Origin: Fomitopsis serialis | Taxonomy: Eukaryota; Basidiomycota; Agaricomycetes; Polyporales; Fomitopsidaceae | Length of the DNA: 64,000 bases | Assembly (NCBI RefSeq): GCF_022376445.1 | Contig: NW_025955091.1 | Span: 56,329-120,328 of the forward strand | Direction: 5' to 3' | Notes under the pieces: model-generated | Database searches by the model: none | Seen by the model: only the letters and a program-made list of their open reading frames with translations | Told to the model about the DNA's origin: nothing | Shown: positions 1 through 12,397 of the stretch, piece by piece | Layout of the letters: each line of letters begins with the position of its first letter | Numbering within the stretch: position 1 is the first letter of the stretch | Translations under genes and position numbers: made by a program

Positions 1-313
1 AACGAGCAGCCAAGGCTCTCATCTGCGGACTGTGGTCGCCCATGGATCCATACGACATGGAGGAAGAGAGCGAACGTGGTTCAAACTCCGCACGCGCGTC
101 GAGGCTTAGGTGGACGCGACAAGATCACGGGATCGTAACGAAACGCCACAAACCGCACATAAAAGGCAAGTACAGGCTAGACGCCGGCGACTTGGAAATG
201 CACGATCGAGCGACCGAGCAGTGACGACATATGCGTTGTCCCCTCTAGAATCCGTGAGGGGCCCCATCCACAAGGACTTTAGTGATCTTGAACGTGTGTA
301 GCGTTTCGAGATC
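1..313. other. 5' flank of the HAD-like gene
   Basis: No protein with recognisable features is visible. Short open frames on both strands overlap one another and show no motif. The segment probably holds the promoter and 5' leader of the gene starting at 314. Confidence 0.4.
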
Positions 314-1712
314 ATGGCCATCCGCGCGGTGCTCTTCGACGCGCTCTTCACGCTCGTCGCGCCCCGCCTGCCCATCTACGTCCAATACTCGCAGACGTTC
401 GAGCCCTATCTCGGCGTTCTCGAGCCCGACCTGCTCAAGAAGTCCTTCAAGACAGGTGCGCAAGCCCATCCGTCATCTCCTTCTCCCAACCTTAACAACC
501 TTCATCCAATGATCCCGCTATACCTGTCATCGGCGCACGCACCGCGTGCTCGCATGATCCTGCCGCGCGGCACCTGGCAGCGCTGAAGCAGGTCCAGAAG
601 GAGAAGCCCGCCTACCAGAGCGGCGCCGAGGGCTGGTGGGGCGAGGTCATCAAGCGCACCGCGGTTGGGGCGGGCGCGGACCCTCAGGGTGCGTGCCAAA
701 TCCGAGTGCCAGTGGCGGCGGTGGGTCCGAGGCGGGGCGCGAGCGAATAGATCCCTGCCCCTGCTCGCCCGAGCGTGCGGCCGCTGTGTATGTACGTTAT
801 CAGTGCGTCAGCTCTGACCCGCTTGTGCTTCTAGCTGTCGACCGCTCGCTCGACGAAATTGTCCCCCGGCTCCTCCACCGCTTCTCCTCGAGGGAGGGCT
901 ACAAGCTGTATGATGACTCGATACCGACGCGTGCGTATCTGCGATACCTGCGGATGGGGCGACTTGTAATGCGATCTTCGGTGCGACATCGTTGCCGTCG
1001 TTCCAGTGCAGCGCTCCGCTCAGCCAACATCCTCACTGGCGTGATTAGCAACACCGATGCGCGCATGCGTGAGCCTCGATCCATTCCCTAGCGAAGCGCA
1101 TCGAGCTCACTTCGCGATGGGCTGTCATAATTGTATCTCTGAAACCGTTGGACTGGCTGGTTGCCGCCATGCACGGGACGGACAATGTGCCATGGACGCG
1201 CGACGTCTGGATATCTATAGGCGCGGCACTTGACGACCTCGGCGCGACGCCTCACCTGATACGATCTCCTCAGCTCTGAGAGGGCACCGAGAACCGCTCG
1301 GGAGATGTTCCTCCGGGCGTGCGCACGGCTAGGCGTCCAGCCGTCGGAGGCAGTACACGTCGGGGATGAGCTACCAGCGTGCGTGCTTTCTTCAAGATAC
1401 TCGACATCAACACTGACACCTTGATCTCGGGTCTCACGATGTGCGGATTCACATGTACGTATGAACAGAGATTACTACGGTGCAGAAGAGAGTGGGCTGG
1501 ACGCGCTACTGGTGAGGCGACCAGGAACGGATGGAGAAGGCGAGGCAAAGGAGCCGGATGAAGATTTGAGCGGCGTCGCTGTCGTGTCTGGCCTAGCGCA
1601 AGTAGTAGATTGGGTGCACCATAAGAACGCTCCCAGTGAGAATGGCAAGCCATGTACGTCGCGTTGCCGGTCTTCAGTTGCTTGCCTTGTTCATCGCGGA
1701 TTCTCAGACTGA
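314..1712 (+). CDS. HAD-superfamily hydrolase (HDHD3-like), frame disturbed
   Basis: The start ATG at 314 opens with AIRAVLFDALFTLVAPR, which carries the hallmark first HAD motif (LFDALFTL; the second catalytic Asp of DxD is replaced by Ala). A later exon gives the motif II-like stretch GVISNTDARM near 1045. The segment EMFLRACARLGVQPSEAV leads to HVGDEL near 1362, the motif III/IV region. DYYGAEESGLDALLVRRPG near 1470 and VVSGLAQVVDWV are the usual C-terminal HAD end. Several short introns are needed. The frame changes near 1260 between GATPHLI and LLSSERAP without a plausible intron, so the gene is either broken or carries a sequence error. The family dephosphorylates small phosphorylated metabolites or proteins; the substrate cannot be told. 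The Ala in motif I may mean an altered reaction. The family is clear; exon ends are approximate. Confidence 0.7.
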
Positions 1713-2807
1713 TGATTCAGTTCCCAGCCCGTGTATAATAATGAAGCAGCGTACAGAATCCCAATCAGTACTAGCGTCAGGTAGCGAATGGTCAGAGACG
1801 AGAACAGTCGTGCTAAGTAAGTTGTTTGATGCTGTATTACTTACGTAATAACGGAGAGCGGGTGTGGTTCCTTGTCATACTTACTCGTGACCGGCTCGTA
1901 CTGGCAGGTCTCTGACTCTGAGTCTTACACCGTCTCGTACCAACACTGACCAGCACAAATATCCAGCTACGCGCATTTGCCATCAGAGGTGAAGTGTTTC
2001 AAGTTCGCGTGAAGTTGAAGAGAACTCCGGGTCGCCTTCAAGTTGAACGTTGACAGTGGTCACAGAATTACCAGTGCTACCGACGGCGGCAGGATCAAGT
2101 CTCTTCGGATTCACTCGCTCTAATGGATGACTCTGTCCGGTATCACCCAACCCAAGCGTCCCGGACACAGAGCGCAATATGCCGGTAGTCGTCTGCCCAC
2201 CGCGGAGTCCCAGCTGGGGCACCGCGTGCGCATTCCAACTGACGACCTCGACAATTCCGAGAAGATGTCTTCCTACCTGGTCGGCTCTTCTGCCACGGGC
2301 CCCCGACGTCTGGCTCTGGAAAGCTCACGCGTGTGTTCTCTGCTGTACCTGTGGACCTGCAGTTCTCTAGGCAACGTCCTCTCGTGAAGATGGTCTCTCT
2401 GGTGTACTGTTTCCTGAGCTGCGTCGTATTCTCTGTGGCTGTCTACCAGCAGTCTTTGGCAACACACTGCGCTTATGAGTGAGCGACTACGTGAGTATAT
2501 GCGCATGGATTCACCGAAACCCGACCGGTGATGCCGTTACCTCTTGTCCCAGCTCGAGACAGAAATCCTCTTGAAAGTCTGCCTGTTGATCACTATTCTC
2601 GAAAGTCACTTCTCTTATCCTGTCCCCAAAGCGCTGGACCCGTATGTGCTCAAGGCGCCGTGGATCCCGCAGGCATAACGGCTTGCCTCTGGTCAGCAGA
2701 TCAAGATATACACTCGATAATTCCTGGGCGACACGTGGACAGGTAACTCAAAAGCACACGTTATAGACTTCATTTTCTCAAAGAGTCCAGGGCCCGTCTC
2801 TCTCTTA
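1713..2807. other. Gene-poor stretch with one coding-like segment
   Basis: Nothing is recognised with confidence. On the + strand 2541-2678 gives 45 codons closed by TAA with protein-like content (SQLETEILLKVCLLITILES). It might be the 3' end of a decayed gene or an upstream exon of the next one. A minus-strand frame at 1983-2222 is open but has no motif. Confidence 0.25.
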
Positions 2808-3597
2808 GTGACCACCACAGTCGAGCCCGCTTCCCCAGAACACGAAGCGCTCCTGCGCAAACTCTCCGACCTCCACCACCGGAGCACCCTCCTCAACACC
2901 ACCCTCTCCGCGCACCTCGTCCACCTCGCGCCCTCCACGCCGCCCAACCCCAACGCCCTCCTCAACTCGCGCGCCTCCTCGCCCAAACCCCGCGCGTCGT
3001 CCTCTTCCCCGGCAACCTTTCCACCACCCCGCCCAAGCTTCTCTACCCCTCCCTCCTCGCGCAGGACAGCCCCCGCCCGTCGTCCGCCGCCCTCGCGCCC
3101 TCGTCCGCCCCCGCGAGGCGCCGCCCGTGGTGCTCACCACGCGCGGGCAGACGGGCTTCCCGTTCTCGCCGCTCGCGCCCGTGCTCGTCGGCCGCGACGA
3201 CCCGCTCTGGTGCACGGAGCGCTTCTTCGTCCCGGCGGGGCGCGCGCCCGACTGGGAGGAGTGTCTCTGGCAGCTCTGGCTCGAGAACTTTGGCGACGTC
3301 GAGGTGCGGCAGACGCGCGGGTGGCTGCATGATGCGTTGCCGGGGACGACGTCGTCCGCGGAATCCCCAGCTATGGTGGGTCCGTTTGCCGGCTGCCTAT
3401 GGTATGATGCTCATCGGTTCGTTGTTGACCAGGCGAAGTTGCGGCGAAGACTGGTTGCAAAGTACAGAAGCGAAACCTGCGTGCTCGCTACCAGGCAGCT
3501 CGCCGCCCTGCGCAGCGCAGACAGGGCACTCGACGCAAAGAAGACACGGTGGCTCAAGCGTGTGTGCCGCGTATGGACGAACGGACCGCAAGCCTGA
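2808..3597 (+). CDS. GT49-like glycosyltransferase fragment, frame disturbed
   Basis: The frame at 2808 gives an N-terminal part with SPEHEALLRKLSDLHHRSTL. A second frame gives ARLLAQTPRVVLFPGNLSTT from about 2970, and a third gives FPFSPLAPVLVGRDDPLWCTE followed by ERFF and DWEECLWQLWLENFGDVEVR from about 3160. The last exon, after an intron ending near 3431, closes with TGA at 3595-3597. The block with CTERFF and DWEECLWQLWLE resembles fungal LARGE-like (GT49) glycosyltransferases, which act in the secretory pathway. At least two frame shifts (near 2968 and between 3060 and 3120) separate the parts, and each part reads cleanly on its own. The true start is probably further upstream. No DxD is seen where it would be expected (FPGNLS instead). 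The gene is a pseudogene or affected by sequence errors. Confidence 0.45.
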
Positions 3598-6500
3598 TGC
3601 ACAAAAGCATTCGCAAGCTCGACCAGAAGAAACGCATACAAGCATACAAATAAGTGAACCGCGAGCAAGTGTACAGTACAAAGCCTGGGCTGGATGGAGC
3701 ATGTTGTGTGTATAGTAAGCATGTACATAGGGAGTCCGTTTCAGTCCCGCATACATTAAGTCCCCAATGTCGATATGTCGTCGCGTCAAACCTCGATCGA
3801 CGCGGGCGGTGCTGATTGCGCGCCTCCTCTTCCTCGTCATCGACCTCATGCACCCTACCCCCGCTCGCCTTCTGCGGCTCCTCATCGCCCACCTGGAAAG
3901 CGGACCACACCATCTCCAGGAGGGGCGGCTCGACGAATGTCTCAAGCAGCGCCCGAGACAAGTCTACTCGCAACATCAGTGAGTCATGAACAAAACGGCA
4001 GGCGACAGACAGTACCTAGAGCTTGGTCTAGCAGGTTCTTCATGTCTTCTGTCGCCTCTAGCGGAGGGTCCGCCCAGCTCAACCGGCCGAGGGTGACGAC
4101 GGCACGTCGTACATCGACGGGACGTCCCGCGGTGAAACCTCCGAGTTGTGGTACAGGGTGAAGGAGTTGTCTGCCGCAAATACGAGCGTGTACAGGACAG
4201 AGACGCTCCGGACGGACCGCGTCACGGTGCTGTCGTGCGGCGTCAGTGTAAACATCTGGTTAGACTCTAGACCCGGTGCGAGCTTACGCTTCGAGCTGGT
4301 CGGGCGCGTCTAAGAGCTCCGGGTCCTCCTCGAAGAGCGGAGTGGTGATGGTGGAGAGGAAGACGATCATAGAGGGGATGAGCATATGCGATTGCTGGAG
4401 GATCGTCACGGCGTCCGTGTGCGCCATGCAGATAGTCGCCACGAAGGTCATGATGGCGTCTCGGAGGAGGTCCGCCTGCGGCCAGTGTCAGTGCATACGC
4501 TGCACGGCTGCTGTGCGGCCTACCTCTGCCCCTGTCCGGGTGGTGTCTCTGAGGTAGGAAGCCATCTGCTCGATATGAGGAATCTTGGAGAAGTCTTTCG
4601 CTGGTGCTGGCGCTGCATCGTCCACATCCATATTTGTTTGTGCATCCGGTATGGATAATAAGCTCCGGAATATGCTATGATCTAAGCAGAACTCTTTAGC
4701 AAGGAGCGAGGCCAGCGAAGGAGCGAACCGACGAGACGCGATCAAGACCAGGACTCGGACAGAATGGTGGAGGAACCAAGTCGGGTGGGCAGGGGCGAGC
4801 AGGTTGTTCATCACATCCTGCTGAGTTGGCACAGTTGCTAGACTGTACAGTACCTGTGGTCAACGCATCATTGCAAGAAGGCTCACAGCGCGAGACTTAC
4901 CGGGTCGTGTATTCCTCGGGTATGACCCACGCGATGTCCTCCAATAGCTCCAGCGTCTCCTTCGCTAACGCCTCGAAGTCCGCCGATCTCTCTCCCTCAA
5001 TAGGAGCGAGATGGTTGCATATGATCTTGGATACGACCCCGAAGATCACATCGCCCGCATCCTCTGCACCCTCTGGCCGCGCAAACATCAAACGAGAGAA
5101 TTTGGGCAGCCACAGAACGAGCACACGGAGCAGACCGAGGAGACTGATCAATGGGGCCACCACTGAGCACGCCTGGAGGACGTCGGCCATCCGGACAAGG
5201 ATGTCGAGTACCGTCCGTATGGCATGGTCTTCATCTACTAGATCTGAGAGCATGACGCCCAAATTTTCTAGCAGCGACTTGCTCAGTCGATGAAAGGCGT
5301 CGCGGTGTTCTTGAGATGCCGTATCCGGGAGAGTTGCACCCATGAGGACTTGCATCGTCAGTTGCGTTGAGGAAGGGCTCTTGTGCGTGAGGATGATGCG
5401 GTGTACCTACGCACGGTTACGGTCAACTCCAAGGCGTCATAGCATCTAGAGTGAGGAAGCAAACCTCAGCTGCCCAGTCTGTGACGGAGAGATCTTCGAT
5501 CCCCTCAGCTGAATGTTCTCCTTCGGCGCGTCGGGCATCTCGACATCGACATCAACGGGACGCGGCGTCGGTTCCTGCACTCGCACCTGCGTTGCATTAT
5601 CTCTGACACCTAGCTGGATTTGGCCTTGGTTCCTCCTGGCTTGCTTGAGACCGAGAGGACTACTCGGAGGACTAGGAGAAGACGAACGCGGCTGCGTTGC
5701 CCATACATGTGTGATGGAGGTTGTGTGAAGAAGTTGTCAGATGTTTCGGTGGTCATGCCATCACGCACGCCCTCGGGCGGCCTGACTTTGCTCCTGGCAT
5801 CTTGTGAGGGGCGCGGCGGAGTGGAGTCAAACGCATTGACGAAACCGGGTATCACTTTATCTGCGACGACCTCGATCCTCTGTTGCCTGGGTTCGTGAGC
5901 TCTCCTGGCACCATTTGCTTGCTGTGTGGAGGTGGCCACGTCGTTGAAGCTGATGAGACCGGCAGAATCGTCTATGCCGAGTGGATTCCATTCACGCATC
6001 TGGGAAGGTACGCGGCCAGGCGTCGAGGGCACTTGTCTACTGATCTTGCGAGGACGAGTACTCCAGGGTGAGCCACGACCGGACGTCTCCAGTTCATGTT
6101 GCTGTATTCAATGCGCTGTATGATGTTACCGTGAATGACTACTGAGCGGTATAAAGGACGAACCTTGAAAGTGTACTGAGTCTTTAGACGGTCGATCTCT
6201 TCCTTCTTCTCATTCTGTATCTTCAATTGCATGGCTTCTGCAGCCTCCTTCGCAGTCTTGATCTTGGCCATCTCTGCTGCATGCTCTTGCGCAGTCTACA
6301 TGCCTTCTTATAGATGCGCGGAATTGGTAAGACGCCATGGACGCACCTTTTGCATACCCTTCCTCAAAATACTAACTTCGCCCTCCTTGGCCATGCGCAT
6401 ATCTTCGGCTCGTCTCAAGGTTTCTTGTAGCTGAGCCTGCTCGTGCTTGAGCTGGAGAGCAGTCACGATATGCGTAGAAGGTGACCATAACACTCATCAT

Positions 6501-7359
6501 CTTACCGCTTCCATCTGAGCACGCATCTCCTCCAGCTCCTTCTGTAGCTTGTCATCGAGGGCAGTTGATGTCTCTCGCAACCCCGACGGCTGCCGATGAA
6601 CATTTGCAGGACGGGGAGTAGACGTTGTAGGAACTCGTTGCACGGGAGTTGGCCGTGGAACTGGTGGTGTAGCCTCCCGCCTAGGTGCAACTTGCGGAGA
6701 AGCGGAGGGAGTGCGGGCACGGGAAGTGGGCATCGCTCTGGGGGCTGGAGGCGTAAAGCCCCGCTGGGCAACGACAGGTCTAACTATCGGCGGCGCAGGT
6801 GGCCGCTGGGCCGGCATGGGCCTGGCGACTTGGGGAACAGGTGCTCGATGAGCCTGAAAAGTGTTATGATTGTTATTGCGCACTACACTAGAATGCTGAG
6901 CGCTGTCAGTGGTTGATGTAGCAGACCAGAAAGGGTCGACTGCGCGAGAACCTACGTGTTGGCACGCGGAGGTTGCGATGTCTGATTCGCAACGACACGG
7001 CCCTGTGGAATCGGATTTGGTCTTTCATTCCTATTGAAGTGCACATCCGCTTTGAAGTATCCATTCGCGAGGGGAACCTCTGGTAGGATCGCGGCTGCTA
7101 AAGACGAAGTCCGTGCCAGTCGACCAGTTGGATCGTTTCCTCCGTGCATAGAGCACCCCGTCGCCGCTCCATTTGGGCCGTTCCAGACATGCCCCACCTT
7201 CTGTCGTTTTGCAGGAGGCTGTTCTGACTCGGAGGGCTCACGCTGAAGAGCTTGCTGCGAGCGTTGAGACTCGATGTACTTGTTTTCCACCTCCTCAACG
7301 ACGGCTAGATCTGCCTCGGTGAGCTCGTCGAAGTAGTCATAGTCGTCAGAGTCTTGCAT
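3554..7359 (-). CDS. Rad26/ATRIP-like DNA-damage checkpoint protein
   Basis: The minus-strand start at 7359 gives MQDSDDYDYFDELTEADLAV, the acidic N-terminus typical of fungal Rad26/Lcd1/ATRIP homologues. A basic patch follows (PPAKRQKVG). A Pro/Arg-rich linker (6.88-6.6 kb) leads into a coiled coil assembled from three exons: LDDKLQKELEEMRAQMEA, AEDMRMAKEGEVSILRKGMQ and KIQNEKKEEIDRLKTQYTF. GEVSILR is the motif usually seen at this place in ATRIP proteins. A helical-repeat-like region follows (for example ALAKETLELLEDIAW near 4.95 kb). The family binds RPA-coated single-stranded DNA and carries ATR/Mec1 kinase to it in the nucleus. A frame change is needed near 4105 between NSEVSPRDVPSM and AVVTLGRLSWADPPLE. 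The last exon is open to 3554, so the 3' end may overlap the convergent gene; the true stop could be earlier. Confidence 0.65.
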
Positions 7360-7960
7360 TCGTCAGGGGCCACAGCGCATGGGCGGTGTGTGAGTCTGAG
7401 TTGACAAAGCGGATGAGAGGGGCGAATCAACGCCACAGACGCGTGCAATTCGCGTCGCGTCACGCATGTCACAGACGCGTTGCATCGCCAAATTCGACAA
7501 CAATACTTTGCTTTATGAGGGCAATAGGTACTTATGAGGATAACAGGAATATACGTAAGATTTCTACTTGACCACTTAATCTACAGGGTGCTTGTCTCTC
7601 GAAATGCTACAATGTATCGTGAATCCGTGATGCTGTAGTCTCGGCGAGCTAGGACGCGACGGCGTGAGGCTGGACTGGCAACGTCCGCGGTCGTCGACGT
7701 TGATCGCGGGTCAAGGTCTCCCAGCCGCATTAGGCAGAGCATTGACGAACCCAGCATGCAGACTTCGGACATCGATAAAGGTACGCCAGGTCGAGGAGCT
7801 AATGCCAAGCAAGATAGGATGTGGGGCTTTCGCCGGCCGGCAGCCCGTGCATGACCTCGACGAGGTCGGAACCCGGGCAGTCAAGCCAAACAGTGGGTAG
7901 CCTGGAGCAACATCGGCAGGACTTGCAGAGTCAGTGACAGAGCAGACTTTACAGCCTGGG
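7360..7960. other. Spacer between UPF2 stop and the ATRIP-like start
   Basis: Both neighbours read on the minus strand, so this 600-bp spacer should hold the UPF2 3' untranslated region and the promoter of the ATRIP-like gene. A short minus-strand open frame (7581-7808) has no recognisable feature. Confidence 0.4.
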
Positions 7961-10900
7961 TTATCCGCCGTATCGTATCTTGACGGCCCCGTTACGAGTG
8001 CGAGCTTCCAGAGCTGACCAGTGGAATAAGCATCAAACAAGGCGTCACAGATAAAACTTACCTTTCATCTCATCCGTTTCCTCGCGCTGTTCATATTGAA
8101 GGACGAGCCTCTTCAAGTGTTGCTGTTCAACCTTGTCCTGCATCTGGGCTGCACGAGTCTGTGCGGCCAGAGTGGACTCTGCAGGGATAGCGAGCTGCCG
8201 GGCCTGGTGTCTCTTCAGCATCGCACGAAACGATAGCCGGTAATAGACGCTACCTGAGGCTTGTTTCCACGCTTCGTGAAAAGGGTGAACGTCATAGTCC
8301 CCGGTTGGTCAGCCGCGTTAGTCGCAAGGTTGTCCTCCTCCTCGAGGTCCTCATTGCGCTTCTTCCGCAAGACAGGCGGAGGAAGACTGGAGTCCCACAT
8401 GGCTAGGGCAGTCTTCTTGTCAACCTTCCTCCCGTCCGAGGAGGTTTCAATCTCCATCTTCGCTAACTCTCTAGCGAACTCCGCGTCATCTTCCTCCGAG
8501 GGTCCGACATTCTCCTGGGAGGCCTTAAGGACGACAGCTTCAGGAGACGGGGCGCGCTCGTCAACCTAGGTGATGGTCAGTTAAAACCAGAAGCGAGGTC
8601 TCACAGGTCTCACCGGAGAGACAGCTTGAGCCTGGTCTTCGTCTTCATCTTCACCGCCATCACGCCTGTCCCCTTCACCGTCTTCTCTGTCACTATCGTC
8701 ACCACTGTCCTCGGCTGTAGATACTGATCCTGATCGTTAGCATCAGTATACTTTCATCACGTGCTGTACCACGTACGACCAGCATTCTGGTAAGCCGTAT
8801 TGAACATCTCGTCCACAGCCAGAGCAACTTCTTCGAAAGTCTTGAACATGGTCAACTTCGGTCTCACCGCCTATAACAGACGTGCACTTCAGACAAAGAT
8901 ATCGAGGCGCAGAACCAGCCACTCACCTCGAGGGAATCTGTCAACATGAATTCCACATCCATGGGAAGAGGCGCCTTGCACAACACATACAACTGACAAG
9001 CGCTATGAGTGCGCTCGGCGGAGATGCGTAAGATATGCCCACCTGGAAGAAACTCAAGAAATTGTCTAACTTCTTCTGCTGAGTCCCTCGGTCGAAGCAC
9101 ATGCCGACAGTATCGAGGATGACACAGACAAGCCGAACGCGGAAGAAGTCATCAGGCATGTCGACAGGGCATGGCTGGCCGGGTAGAGGTCTGCCCTCGG
9201 CTACAAGAGATCGGTCAGCATTGTAGTCGCATGCCACAAACAGCATGTAGCACGTACGATGGCCGAACGTCACGAACGTCCACAGCGTATCGAAGATAAT
9301 GCCCGAGCTAATTAAGCGATAGATGTACAGCTCGCCAAGGTACTTCGCGGTAGCGACACGCCGCTGGTTGATACTATAGACGTTCTGCTCCAACCCACGC
9401 CGGATATCCTCCAGCACCTGATCCACGACGGCGACGGCGAAGGCCGGGTGGTACCGTTGCAAGTCGTACGTCAGCATCGCGAGGAGTGCGACGTTGCCGA
9501 ACTTGACTTTCCACGGCTTCGTGAAGACCTTGTGCAGGGTACGGAGCACAGCTTCGTCGTTCCAGTCGAGCTTGCGAATAAGTTTCAGGACCTTGTCGAT
9601 GGTCTTCTTCGTGAGCACGTCATAGATGAGGTGCCGGATGAAGAGCTCCATAGGCGTACGCTCTTTGTCTTGCCTTGCTGTGCGCTCCGGCGGATTGCAC
9701 TGGGAATGATAATCAGACAGGTCGACTGTACAGTCTCGGGAGGGTTACCTGGTAGTATGCGTTTTCCAAAAGAAGCAGCTGCCTCTGATCAAAGTGCTGC
9801 ATGCTTTGCTTCCTGCGCATGAGCTCCAGCTGTCATGGCAGCCGTTAGATTGTTAGGTGGCAGCAGACCCGGGAGGATGTACTCACCATCTTGCTGAACG
9901 GTTCCCTCGTCTCATCGCTTCGCAGCAGGAAGCGTCCACAGCCTTCCAGCAGGATGGCAAAGTTGTCTACATTTGTGCCGTGGAAATCGTCCAAGCACAC
10001 CTTGAACATGTGCAGGATGACATGGGGAGGTATGACCCGAAACTTCGTCAATGTGGAGATGAAGGTTAGGTTCTGCAGTGGGTCCAATGCATCAACAGTG
10101 AGTAGCAGAGTCGCATACGGGCATAGCAGCGTACCTTCAGCCGAACTTCAGCGAGCTCGATGACAACCTTCTTCTTCCGCTGAAGGTACCTGAACTCTTC
10201 ATCAAGCTGCGCAGGCGCTCTCAGTGACGGCGTGCCGCACAATCAATTGGAAGAACTCACCCAAGCGATAACGTCTTGACCGATATCTGGCATGTACTTG
10301 TTCAAAGTCGCGATGAGCCGTGAATAGTGGGGTAGGAGATCTGTGCGACTCTTCGGAACCTGGGACATGAACTGTAGAGATCATCGCGCTAACTTCAACG
10401 AGTGAGCCAGAGAGGGAAGCATTGGGGACGGACCTTCACCATCCGCTTCCGAGCCGCCTTCGAATTCAGGAACGCGAACTCGACTGCAGCTTGATCGATC
10501 ATGGTTCGGTTGGTCGCGTCGGGAAGACGCGCGAGTAATGTGGTTAGCATCTGAGAAGGGCCCTGAGGCGCGAGCTGGGGAGTGGAGGGGGGTGAAGTCT
10601 TCGGCGTGCCTGCGGTAGGTGTGGGCGCGCTAAGAGAGATGTCAATATATTGAGAAGTCTTCGATGAGCGAGGAACGCTCACTCGTCTTCGTCATCATCC
10701 TCTTCACTTTTCGGATTGACGTCATCCTGAGCGGTGAGCGCAACCCCGTTGGCCTGCCCTTCATCATTGACCTTCAAACCAGCGAGCTCTTCCTCCAGCT
10801 TCCTCACTTCCTCTTGCACCCGCTCTTGATCCTTCTTCTCCTTCTCCTTGTTCCCCACATCCGCCGTCTCGTCAGCCTCACCCTCCAGACCGAGGACGCT

Positions 10901-12397
10901 CCTAGGCACATAGTCTTTCAGATCCGGAATGTCCTCGAAAAACCGCCGCTCCTCTTCGTCTTCCCACTTTCCGCCGGTCACAGACTCGACATCTCCCCCA
11001 GGCACGGAGATGCCTGTGTTCGCCCCGATCAGGATGGATTCTGTCCTCTGGGAGGCTGTCTTGAGCGCAGGCATGGGTAGGTACAGGAGCTCAGATAAGC
11101 TGAACAGCCAAATGTGTGAGTTCCTACGCATGCGTGAGGTAGGAATATCTCACGTCTGACAACTTGCTAGTAGCTTCTCGTAGCTCTTGGTCATCTTCTC
11201 GTATGCTTGCTGCCTGTCCTCAAAGATCTCTCCTGAGCGGATGTATGCTTCGTGATTGCGTTTGTCTTGATCTTGCAACCGCTGCGAACAAGGTATAAGT
11301 CTGCAATGCAGCTATTCAAGAGATAATACGAACGTTGTGCTCTTGCACCAGTTTTTTCGATACATTCTCGAAGTAGCCCTCACACATCTTCTTGAATCTG
11401 TCTCGGATCTCCTTCTCGACCAATTCTTCCTCTTCCTTCACGAGCGCCGGGAACGCGCCGTTGACCTTCGCGTTCGCTTCGTCCGTGGCGGCAGAGGAGA
11501 GTGTGCCTGGTTCCGAAGAAGCCGAGATCTGCTTGGCGGTCGAAGGAGGTGTGATGCCCAAGTAAGGACGAGCAAAGGACTTCAAAAACGTCGACAGAAG
11601 CGGCAGAGAAGACAGAGTAGGATCGTTCGACAACTATGCCGAGATGTCAGCTAGGTCACACATGGCATACGTCTGTGCAACTCACCAGGTCCTTAATGGC
11701 CTTGATCATCCACTCGCCACCACTTCTTTCAGGAGCGTCTCTGATGATCCCAACCAGCGCAAGCTCTGCGCATACTCGTAGTACAGGCCGTTGGCGTGTG
11801 ACTCGCGCCGTATCTTCCTTCTCTCGCTGTTCCGCAGCGAGCGCCGCCAGTGCAGCTCGGTTTGGCGGAGCCAATGCCGCAGACAGCGTAGAAACGAGCT
11901 CGGGAGTGAAAGCCTTGGAAACCGGCGATGTAGCAGAGAAATGATCTATTGGGTCGCATATATGCGCGATGTTAGGTCTATGGGAACTGTGTTCGGCAGT
12001 GGTCGAACGATGCGCACCTCCGCCGCATTCCATACGTCCTTCTCTGTCTTGCAGCGCGCTATACCCTCCAGAGCAGCACCAGCAAGCTCATCCACATACT
12101 TCTCCAACGACAACGTCTCTATGTCTTTGATTATTTGATCGCGATTCTCGACGCCGACCGACTGGCGAATTCGCTTGATCAACGCGGTGTGCCGTTTGAG
12201 AGAAGAGTCCAAGGCCTTGGCCGGCGCTGCGGCATTAAACCAGAGACATTGAGTCGTGAGCCATAACACAGATTCACGGGATGCAGACCTTGGCCGGCTT
12301 GGGTCTCGTTGAGCTCCTTTAGCTGCGCACGCCGCAGCCGCCTGGTTTGTTCATCGTCTACTTTGGGCGGCACAGACCCATTCAGGGCGGCCTCCAT
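7961..12397 (-). CDS. UPF2: UPF2/NMD2, nonsense-mediated mRNA decay factor
   Basis: UPF2 bridges UPF1 and UPF3 in nonsense-mediated decay in the cytoplasm. The gene has many short introns. The start at 12397 opens MEAALNGSVPPKVDDEQTRR and continues with RRAQLKELNETQAG and SSLKRHTALIKRIRQSVGV, the start of the first MIF4G region. Further exons give EIRDRFKKMCEGYFENVSKK, the acidic segment with FFEDIPDLKDYVPRSVLGLE, and the third MIF4G domain (9651-8941: FIRHLIYDVLTKKTIDKVLK, TAKYLGELYIYRLISSGIIF). The UPF1-binding C-terminus reads TMTFTLFTKRGNKPQ, then LKRHQARQLAIPAESTLAAQ. A last exon after an intron near 8060-8010 gives ALEARTRNGAVKIRYGG with TAA at 7961-7963. An N-terminal extension upstream of 12397 is open to 12484 but looks less likely. 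Most exons read cleanly. The closest neighbour is the co-oriented ATRIP-like gene. Confidence 0.93.
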
